From NCBI RefSeq assembly GCF_029962835.1, contig NC_080583.1:69115158-69179157 (forward strand): a DNA stretch of 64,000 bases, given 5' to 3'. The notes beneath the pieces were generated by a model that saw nothing but the letters and a program-made list of their open reading frames with translations, did no database searches and was not told where the DNA came from. The stretch is from Magnolia sinica. Lineage: Eukaryota > Streptophyta > Magnoliopsida > Magnoliales > Magnoliaceae. Made by a program: the position numbers and the translations under genes. This document shows positions 10,930-21,700 of this stretch, piece by piece; the stretch's first letter is position 1, and the number at the start of each line of letters is the position of its first letter.

Positions 10930-11322
10930 CTTTGATACTCTAGCAGTGTAATGATGATACACACACACTTAGAAATTACTTAGAAATCAAATATCTGCTA
11001 TACAAATCAAATTTTAACTGTCCAAATTATGATTAACAGTTTGGATGTATCATGAACTAAAAATGATGCTTATTTGAGATTATCTCACTATTAGATTGAT
11101 AGACAATTATTAGATGGTTAAGAATGAAATATCCAATCATCATATATTTCAAGCGTCGTCCATGAATCAGACGTTAGGGTCGTACAAACAATCTAATTTT
11201 GGGATGGTGAATTAGTGACCGAGCTCCACAATTTAGTTGGTTTAATTCAATCAATGCATGCTACATGTACAACTTATGAGAACCTGTGTATCACCCGTCA
11301 TTTTCTGCCTGAGTATCATTAA
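10930..11322. mobile_element. MITE with GATACTC terminal repeats
   Basis: The left end TTTGATACTCTAGCAG is mirrored by the right end (minus strand TAATGATACTCAGGCAG). A partial relative begins at about 36495 with ACTTTGATACTCTGTCAAAG. Superfamily not determined. Confidence 0.45.
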
Positions 11323-11707
11323 CTCCCCAGCATCGAACAGGTTCTCTTCTCATGGGTCGCTACAACTCTGCCAAAGTAAGCCCTGTAAGACTTGATTACA
11401 AAAATCCTGATGCCATGGAGCAATGCACAACATAGCTTTCTGACTTGGCAAGCAGAGGTCTTATCCCGACTCATCTGGGTCTGATTCCAGTTGTGACTCG
11501 CCCAAGTCAAGGTGAATCAGCCCAACTCCACCAAGTCATGAGTGAATCCAAGGGTGAATTGTGGCATTGAACCAGTTCAATCCCAACTGAGTCTGAGTCG
11601 ACTCAGAAAAGTCGCATCCAACTCTTCGAGTAGTCAATCCATGATGCACAAAGAATTTCAGAACATTCATGACCGATAAGTACATTTGAGCTCCTGTGGA
11701 TACACCT

Positions 11708-12510
11708 TCAGGCAGAAGCGGGACCCCTCAACCGAGACAATCTCTTCCGTTTCCGACTCTTCCTAGGAGCCGGAGCCTTCTTGGAACCAGGCGGAAGGGC
11801 CAGAGCACCACCTGCTGGCTTACCAACAGATGTTCTGCCTTTCCTAGAAACCCACTTCAATGGCAGATTATTTACCACATGACCAATATCATCGGCCTGG
11901 TGTAGCTCAACCAGCCGTAGAATTTTCTCTTGCATGAGGCCCACCCAAGCCATGGACTGATCAAGGGCAATAGAATCATCCATGGGCTTTTGCCACAAAT
12001 CCATTAAGATCTGTTGCAATGATTGAAACGACATGGATGGTCGATAACCCTTGCGGTTGTGACAGACCATATTGACCTTGACAACATGCTTACAAAGGTT
12101 CCCTTGCATTGCCCATGAACAGTCACAGAGAGAAAATTCCGATCCAGGATTCCACACCAGATGTGTTTGGCCGCCATCCTTTTGGCTAGTGACCTTCGCA
12201 AATCGGTGGTCTTTATCATCCAACACAACGGCATCATCCGGAATTTGCAATGCTCTATGCCATGATGTGGAAGCAATGTACTCGTCCTTGACAGCTTGGA
12301 AAGAACCGCTTTCATCTGCATAGCGAGCAAGCCAATAGCTGGAATGCAGCTCGGTCGTCAGCTTGTGCACCAGCCAGTCGACTCGTTGGAGCGCACCAAG
12401 ATGTGAATCGTCATATAGTTTGAGCTTCAGCTTCAAGTGATAGGCTTCGATGGCACTGCTCGCTTCTTGACTCGCCAGTGGGAGACTCCTCATGGTGGCA
12501 AGCCACATTT
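11708..12510 (-). CDS. SWIM gene exon 5 (residues 457-723 and stop)
   Basis: Begins AAATGTGGCT after CGCTAG; its first two bases complete Glu457. It encodes MWLATMRSLPLASQEASSAI, LGALQRVDWLVHKLTTELHS and then the SWIM finger CDCSWAMQGNLCKH (C585, C587, C596, H598; CxCx8CxH). The stop codon is at 11710-11708, after a Lys/Arg/Pro-rich tail (KKAPAPRKSRKRKRLSRLRG). Confidence 0.92.
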
Positions 12511-15500
12511 CTAGCGTATAGAAAGAATCTCACATGAGTAAAATTGTAACAAGAGATGCTGTGCTCTCAGAGCACTAGAAATTGCTGTGCTCCTAGTTGC
12601 ATCGGTTAACTCGGACACTCCAATCAATCGATCTGAAATGTCCAAAAGACATTTCATGGGTCACCATGCAAAAATCGCAATGATCAGATGATCCAATCCA
12701 TCCTTGATTTGGCCTTATTTTCTATAGACATCCTTTTTCCAAGCCATGGATGGATGGCTGTCATCACCAGCCAAAAGTAACTCTTTAGAATTATAAGCAA
12801 TCCATGATGGTCCTTAACAAACAGATGGATCAAATCGTTGATTGGAGCTATTTTTGTGTAAACAATCTTGACCGGCCATATTAAAGGATTTTGATCAAAT
12901 CATTGATATTTGTCAGATCAGTGTGACATTCCCATGGTAGCCATGAAGTGTACATTGGACTTGTCTAGATCAAGGTATTGAACTGGCTAACCATCCCAAT
13001 GCAACTAGGAGCACTATCACGTACAGTGCTCTGAGACCATTGCAGCATTTCTCAATTGCAACATCCTTAGAACTTTGCCAGGCTACAGACACTTCTGTAC
13101 ATGGACATCTGTGTCGTGCATTGTGGGGCCCATGGTGTCTATGATCTGGCCAAAAAGTCAGTCTGGCCAACTCATCAGGTAGGTCAAGAAGGTACGAAAA
13201 CAAATGGACAGTTGAAAGGTCAACATACACGTGGAGCCCCTGATGGGAGAACCAACCCAGTGTTTAGGGTCAGATCATCTGAATAGTGGCATTTCAAGTG
13301 ACATTTATAGCATAGAAATAATAAAACATGAGTATGACTGTAACATCATTAAAATTTTTGCTAGGCTACAGACACCCTCTCCGCATGGCTGGACATCTCA
13401 GCTGTGCATCAAATAGGGCCCACTGTAGATGACCTGGCCCAAAAATCAGTCTGGCCAACTCATCAGCTAGGCCACAAAGGTATGAAAACAATGGACAGTT
13501 GCAAAGGTCACCATTCAACATACATGTGCAGACCACCTGGGAGAACCAGCCAGGCTTTCAGGTCAGATCATCTGAACTATGAGGTGGTGCGCCTGATGCA
13601 CTTAAAGTGACATTTCTAGCATAGAAAGAATTAAACATGAGTATGATTGCAACATGATTAGAACTTTTGCCAGGCTACAGACACCCTCTCTGCATGACTG
13701 GACACATGAGCCATGCATCAGATGGAGCCACAATGTAAATGACCTCAGCCAAAAGTCAGTGTGGCCAACTCATCAGGTAGACCATGAAGGTATGAAAACA
13801 ATGGATGGTTGAAACGTCTGCATTCAACATACACATGTGGACCACCACATGGTATAACCAGCCAGGCTTTTGGGGTCAGATCATCTGAACTGTGGGGCAC
13901 GCCTAATGCACAGACAGAATGTAGTCCACCTCGGGCTTTAAAAAAATAAAGGGCAAGTAAGATTGGCATCTGACCAATTTTAGGCACCCAACATGTCTTG
14001 AAGTAGCGCATGAAGGCTGTTTGGTCGGCAAAATCTTGAATTAGTTCTCCCATAGCATTTACAGAATCCACCCCATTCCAAACGCTGTACATTATTTCTC
14101 CAAGACGTTTGAATATCTCCCGCTGAACTTCAATGTGACTGCATTTCTTGATGATGTTCCTCAGCCACGATCTACGAATCCGCCAAACACTAAAAAGAAC
14201 AGGACAGCAAAAGATGTCCCTAAACGCACCATTCGAAACAGGTTAATAGGCTGGACGATATATCATTACTATAATTGCTAAGCCCGCATGCAGCTGTCTA
14301 CATGCACCTCTACATAGCTCCAATCCAAGCATCAGTTGGGCTCTGCAATTCTATGTATCATTTAAACCATCAATTATTTGTATAAATGTGGGGCCTACCT
14401 CAGATGCCCCACACATGGTACGCAGTCACGTGTGGCCTGCTTGTAAAGGCGCATGTAGGCTCACCAAGATTTATTTTTTAAAAACATTGCAAAGAAATTC
14501 ATTAAAAAAAGCAAAAGCCAAGAAGACAACAAGCAAAAACAGAACCTAAAACAAACAGAAATGAGAAAAAGAAGAGGAATGAAAGCAAACTAACAAAAGA
14601 CTAAAAGCCTAAAAACCTGAAAACACTATGCAACTCGAGACTCGAACAGGCCAGAAGGCTCTAAGCAAAGGAGGCAATCTGTCTAAAGATGTTTAGACTG
14701 ATCAGACACTCCTTCAGATCCCAAATGATTTGCCCGGACACCAAAGCAGAAAGAGGAAGATAAATCTTGGAAGCAATGGTGGTTCCTTTCTCTTTTAATG
14801 GCACATAGGAAGCCATAACTACCATGTTCCACACCACCTTGGAATCATGGGCTCACTGAGATCACTACAGAAGCAATGATTTATGGGCTTAGCGTATGGA
14901 AACTTCCCATGCATCTAGTTGCATTTAGACTCGTTGCCGCCTACATGATCAATCTGGACCATCGATTAGGTCAACTCCACAATTATTCCATTATGGAATG
15001 AAAATCAAAGCAATTGTACAGTCCTAAACATCCTTAATTAGATATAAATTCTATGAATGATCATTTCCATCCATTTTTGCATGCCTCTGACTGGATGGTT
15101 TAGATTGGTTGATCAATATGACCTTTTCAAGGCAGCCTTGAGAGTGGACTGGACCTAAATGGATGGTCCAGATAAGTGTCATTGATGCCAACAAGTCCAA
15201 ATGGAACTAGGTGCAGAGAAGCATATCCATGTGCTTAGCCCACTAGATTATTTATTCAGCCCACTTAGTCCTAAATGGTTAGGATTTCTCAAAGCACTGT
15301 AAGTTATAGTGCTTCAAGTTGCATCGGTTCACTTGGACAGTCCAGTCGATCAATCTGAAGCCACTAGTTCTCTCAGAGCACAATAAGCTATGGTGCTTCT
15401 AGTTGCATTGGTTCAGTCGGACAGTCCAATCGATCAATCTGAACTGTCTATTAAGTCCAGAACGCTTTTCATGGGCTACTAAGCAAAAATAGCACCAATT

Positions 15501-15685
15501 GGATGATCCAATCTATCCTTGAGTGGGCCTTACCTTCTATTGCCATCATTTTTCCAAACCATGGATGGGATGGGTTAAGATTGCCTCATAAAAGCAATAT
15601 TTAGAATCACTAAGGGTAGAGCACATGAAACGCTTGTAGAGTGATGAAGGGAGGGGACAAGAGAGAGAGGTTACAGAGAATGAAA

Positions 15686-15762
<77 letters not shown>

Positions 15763-18700
15763 AATAAAGAAAATGAAAAAAATTAGTTACTACAACCAAA
15801 CTGTGGGTCCCACAGGTGGTTGAACGACAAGCTCCAAACTAGGATCAAATGTTCCAAACAGCCTAAAACAATTTAAAAGAAAATATACAATTTATTTTTA
15901 TTTTTTTAAAAAAAGAGTAAAATAAGGTAATATAAATGAAAAACATCAGGTCATAAATCCAAATTGTAGCTCGCATAGCTGGTCCCACAGCTTACAATAC
16001 ATGAGATCGTATGTCTCATATGAATTGAACGAATTGATTCAATATTGAACATCGATCTCAAAAACCCCATTTGCTCAATAGAATTCCACATTAATCATTC
16101 TTTAAAACCAATGTCATTGGTGGGTTAATGCGGGGGCATTTTCACACCGGGCTCGAGTGGGGTTGCTTGTGGGATGCAGGGGCACACTCCGGGTGGACGG
16201 CCCATGTGAGGCTGGTGGCTTGTGTGAAGGCTGGTGGCTCGTGTGAGGCTGGTGGCTCGTGTGAAGCGGAACCCATTTGGGGGGTTCGGCCGAGGTCCTA
16301 ACCCATGGGATATGGGACCTAGCCTATGAGATAAGGGCCTGTTTGGCTAGTTGCATTAGGTGGGATTAAGGTGGATGGAATTGCAAAAGTTGCAATTAAT
16401 GCATGTGTAAGGTATTGTCTATGGATTGGGTTTATCCCATGTTTTGTAATCCCATGTTTGGAATTGATAGAAATATATTTAATCCCACAGTATTGAACTA
16501 AATCCATGTTTTGAAATAGACTCGGGATTGCAAAAGGTACATACCATTTCTCCCTACTCATGTTTGGGATGTAACATATGGTCACCTTGAAACCTTCTAT
16601 CACCAACTAATCCACGATTGGAGACGTTGTACTGGGTTTGGTCCTAGATTTGATATGACTGCTTCCTATTGACGTACATGACCCACATATGTGGGCCCCA
16701 CCACATATGTTGTTTTGGATCAACATCATCGATTCAGCTTAGGAATTAATTTATATTAACACCCAAATAATGAAGGAAATCTGAAGTCAAATTGTGCCCC
16801 ATCACAGGATAGAACATGGATTGCAGTCACCTGTACTTGAATAAATACATGAAAGATAACATGTAATATTGTAGTCGTAGTTAAAATAACAATAGATAAC
16901 AACAAACATGCAGCGCCAATAAGTAAAGTTTCTATAGTTTGATCACAACATACAATGCGAAAAAAGAAACAAGATCGAAACGAAAAAGAAAACAAATGTC
17001 GTCCCGAAGGTCAGATTTAAGTCAACTGTGGATGTACCCTTTGAAACTGTTGTTGGCGTCCCGAATGTCGGATTCAAGTCTTCCAATGATGTACCATGTG
17101 GAACCATTGTTGTCGTCCGACGTTCAATGTGAGTTAAGATGTCTGAGTTCGAAGTCGGAATATTTACGTAGGACTGTATGTCAACACGGGGAGACATCTC
17201 CATCACTCGTCTCTGGCCTGATCCAATTGCTCTACAACAACTCCAAAAATCCAACATGGGGAAACCTGCCCCACCACATAGAAAATGTACAGTGGTTTTT
17301 CACGAGGTCTAGTTGTTCCCTTCGCGGTGGACCACTTGTGTTACCGAGTAGGCTGGATTTTGAGATCTAGCTCTAACATGTGGGGACTCATCTAATAGAC
17401 GGCCCCACATAGCACGAATCGGTTGTTTCGACCAAGGCTGTAGCCCAATTTTGAACACGACTTTTTAGTTGTGTCTCAACCAGGACCATTAGCAAGAATC
17501 CCTGTGCACATTTAATTTCGCTTGGTCTAGAATAAGCACAGGAATTCCGTGTCACCATTAACGCAGAGTGGGAGAGAAACTAGCATGCAATTGGTACACA
17601 CAAGGTAATGGCTCATTCACGAGGGAGAGAGGAAGGAAAGAAATCTATGGTCCCTACAAAACAACAGACATACCTTAGCCTGTGGCTCCACCTGCATGCA
17701 CGATTGCCTCCTTTGACCTCCACCTCTCCTCAGCAGCTATATATACAGTGGTAACCCCTTCCGATCTTCGACTACAATGGAGTATGAGAGATGTACGATC
17801 AACATCATCTCCCATCTGAGCAGAGGCGACAGGGTATGGTGGTGAGATGTATCGAGCCCCGCATCTCTCTATCTCTCAAATCTATAGGGCATGCGTCCGG
17901 AGGTAGCCTTGTTTCTCTCTATCCGTGAGAAGAGAACCATGTTTTTTTCTTTTTCTTTTCTTTTTGGGTCTCGTAGGACCAAATGGCATGAATGCAGGAA
18001 GATATGGAGGGGAACAGGTATTGACTAGTATGCACCGCGATCGATATACCACACTATATGGTGTTAACAATAATATACAAACCATAAATCCACACCGTCC
18101 ATCCCTTTTCAAAGCTAATTACTAGGCATCATCCCAAAAATGAAGCTTAATCAACTCTTAGGTGGACCACACTACAATGTGTTCACGTGATTGAAACCCC
18201 ACCATTAAAAACTTCATGGATTTCTCCACCATACAGCGTGGTATATCGATCGCAGTGCATACTAGTCATCACTTGTTCCCCTCCAATATCTTCCCGCATC
18301 CATGCCATTCGGTCCTACGAGAGAAAATAAAAAATAAAAAATCATGGCACTCTTCTCACAAATAGAGAGAAGCAGGGCCATCTCCAGACGGATGCCTTAT
18401 AGATTTGAGAGATAGAGAAACACAGGGCTCGATACATCTCACCACCATACACTATCACCTCTGCTCGAATGGGAGATGATGTTGACCGCACATCTCTCAT
18501 CCTCCTTTGTAGTTGAAGATCGAAAGGGGTTACCACTGTATATATAGCAGCCGAGGAGAGGTGGAAGTCGAAGGAGGCAATCGTGCATACGAGTGGAGCC
18601 ATAGGCTAAGGTATGTTTATTATTTTGTAGGGACCATAGATTTCTCTTTCCTTCCTCTCTTGTGAATGAACCATTACCTTGCGTGTACCAATTGCGTGCC

Positions 18701-21700
18701 AGTTTCTCTCCCACTCTGCGTTAATGGTGACACGGAATTTTTGTGCTTATTCCAGACCAGGCGAAATCCCATTTTGAATATGCACAAGGATTCTCACTAA
18801 CGGTCCTAGTTGAGACACAACCGACAAGTCTTATGTGTTCAAAACTGGGCTACGGATGGTCGAGACAACCGATTCATGTTATGTGGGGCCCATTATGATG
18901 CATGAATTTCAACCGACCCATCTATTAGATGAGTCCCCACATGTTAGAGCTAGATCTCAAAATCCAGCCTGCTCTATAACACAAGTGGCCCACCGCAAAG
19001 GGAACAACCAGACCTCGTAAAAAACCACCGTACATTTTCTCTGTGGTGGGGCAGGTTTCTCCATGTTGTATTTTTGAAGCTGTCATAGAACAATTGGATC
19101 AGGCCAAAGACAAGTGATGGAGATGTCTCCCCATGCTGACATACAGTCCTACGTAAATATTCCGACTCCGAACTCAAACATCTCAACCCACATCGAACGT
19201 CGGACGACAACAATAGTTTCACCTGGTACATCAACGGAAGACTTGAATTCAACATTTGGGACGCCAACAACAGTTTCAAAGGGTACATCCACGGATGACT
19301 TAAATCCGACCTTCGGTACGACATTTGTTTTCTTTTTCGTTTCGATCCTGGTTCTTTTTTCGCATTGTATGTTGTGATCAAACTATAGGAACTTTACTTA
19401 TTGGCGCTGTATGTTTATTGTTATCTACTATTATTTTAACGGCTACAATATTACATGTTATCTTTCATCTATGCATTCAAGTACAGGTGGCTGCAATCCA
19501 TGATCTATCCTGTGATGGGGCACAATTTTACTTCAAATCTCCCTCATTATTTGGGTGTTAATATAAATTAATTCCTATGCTGAATCGATGGTGTGGATTC
19601 AAAACAACTTATGTGGTGGGTCCCACATGTGGGTCATGTACGTCAATAGAAAGCAATCATCAAATCTAGGACCAAACCCAGTATGACGTCTCCAAACGTG
19701 GATTGGTTGGTGATAGAAGGTTTCAAGGTGACCATATGCAACATCCAGTATTTTAAATATCGACGATATCAACCGATATATCCGACAATATATCTTGTAT
19801 CCCACCTGTGCGATACGAAACGCATAGGTAGTGTCGATATATCCCACATATTCGATCCAGTGAGCATTTTCGATTTCCAATCTATGTTTTTGTTGCAAGT
19901 CATATTAAACTAATGTCAAATTGTTACAAATTTATGATTCTTCATATTTTACATGAAAAATCATAGATTTGAAACTTCGATTTCGAGATTTAGGGGAGAT
20001 GGATCAAGTTGTGGAAATTTGAGAAAAAACGAAATTTCTCAATTTCTCGCAAATCATTTGCAATCTTTGTATCTAAACACAAAATTAAACATGTAACCTA
20101 ATCTAGTGATTCTTCTTTTGCTTTTGAATGTATTGCTAGTGTTTCCATACATGTCTTCTTACGTTTATAAATTATATGAACAGACTTCGAATATGCTTAC
20201 ATCAATTCAGTTGGAAAGCCCATATATTAGGACCCCATATAAAGGAAACCCCTATTATGTGCACTTTTTTTGTAATGTTTTGATTTTTAAGTGTATATTG
20301 ATGTCTTTTTCAACAATCTCTGAAGTTCCATTAAAAAAATCAACCAATTTCCCAATGTTTCCATGTTTCCCAACAACAGCGATACATTACGCAGTACAAT
20401 TGATATATCTCATGTGATAACCGATATATATCCGTATCTTAAAGGTGCGATACATTATGCGATAACGATATTTAAAACATTAGTTACATTCCAAACATGA
20501 GTAGGGAGAAATGGTATGTACCTTTTGCAATCCCGAATCTATTTCCAAACATCAAATTTAGTTCAATACCCGCGGGATTAAAGATATTTCTATCAATTCC
20601 AAACATGGCATTACAAAACATAGGATAAACCCAATCCATAGACAATACCTTACACATGCATTAATTGCAACGTTTGCAATTCCATCCACCTTAATCCCAC
20701 CTAATGCAGCTAGGCAAACAGGCCCTAAAGTGATTAATTCACCATGCTCTATCAATTCGAGCTTCTAGAGCAAGTGGTTAATTGTCCTGCATCAAGGTGG
20801 TATCAGAGTGGGAGGTTTCGCGTTCGAGTCTCCTCACCAGGAGTGATTAATGCAGAGGCATTTTCATACCGGGCTCAAGTGGGGTTGCCTGTGGGATGCG
20901 GGGGCACACTCGGGGTGGGGTGGCTCATGTGAGATGGGCCTCATCTATGTGAGGAGGGTGTCTCATGTGAAGTGGAACCCATGTGCGAGCAAGTGGTTAA
21001 TTGTCATGCATCATGGGTTTAATTAGTGCTAAAATTAGTGGATTTTACATATTGTTGCTTTCTTCTCGTAGATGCATGCTCTGCACACTGTTCTTCATTA
21101 TTTATAATCATTTATTCAAACGTCAACATTTCAAGAGGGAAATGGAAGAGCAAATAGGGTTTCAGGAGGCTGACAGACTGAATGAGAGATGAGAGCAAGG
21201 TATTTTGTATCGGTAACGATGACCGTAATGGTCACCACCATTACCGATACAAGTATCGGCCATAATGGTTGATAATGGGGCATAACGACCGTTACGGCCA
21301 TCGGAACAGTTGGGAAAAAAAAAAATATTTGCCAAAAAATTCCAATAAAAAAAATATCTAGAAAATCCGAAATAATGTAAATATTCCAAATATGTATTCA
21401 GTTTTTATTTTGAACATGTTTCTGGTAGCATAATGGTCCACCATTACAATTAATCATTAGAACTAGATATCAAAAAAAAAAAAAAAACATAAATATCACC
21501 TTTTTCATTTTTTTGAAAAAATGGCCCTTGAAGCTTCTATTCACTCAAATCACTTCAATATGGTTTTAATCATAAAAACTATAGTAAGAGTGGTTGAAAT
21601 TTACTGTAGAATGATCTAAGAGAGTTTTTGGAATGAAAAAAGTGAAAAAAATGAGGAGAAAATGGATTTAATATTAAAAGAGGTGGTCATTTTTTGAAGA

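Larger units (their letters stand above)
12511..13974 (-). other. SWIM gene intron 4
   Basis: 1,464 bp, GT-AG. It consists almost wholly of a tandem duplication of its own 3' end (about 310-bp units) plus one inserted MITE (12552-13054). Confidence 0.85.
16335..20725. mobile_element. PIF/Harbinger-type element with very long inverted repeats (4.39 kb)
   Basis: The ends are GGGCCTGTTTGGCTAG and its mirror, flanked on both sides by TAA (16332-16334 and 20726-20728), the 3-bp duplication expected of PIF/Harbinger. The arms, 16335-18061 and 18230-20725 (about 1.76 kb once the nested hAT at 19746-20482 is removed), match each other along their whole length with roughly 10% difference by eye. The spacer of about 170 bp resembles half of a GGGCCC-type MITE. 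I find no transposase. Opposed open frames in the two arms are mirror images of one another. It lies inside intron 3, so the pre-mRNA can fold into a long hairpin. Confidence 0.75.

Noticed and set aside
11696-12323. Plus-strand frames over exon 5
   Set aside because: Antisense shadows of the SWIM gene's last exon.
17741-17755. TATA-like CTATATATACAG as a promoter in the palindrome
   Set aside because: No gene follows on either strand; a TATA-like word alone is weak evidence in A/T-rich DNA.
16939-19381. Mirrored open frames in the palindrome arms
   Set aside because: They are reverse images of each other and match no family I know.
20767-20835. A true tRNA gene
   Set aside because: A- and B-box-like words are present but no cloverleaf can be drawn; a SINE head fits better.
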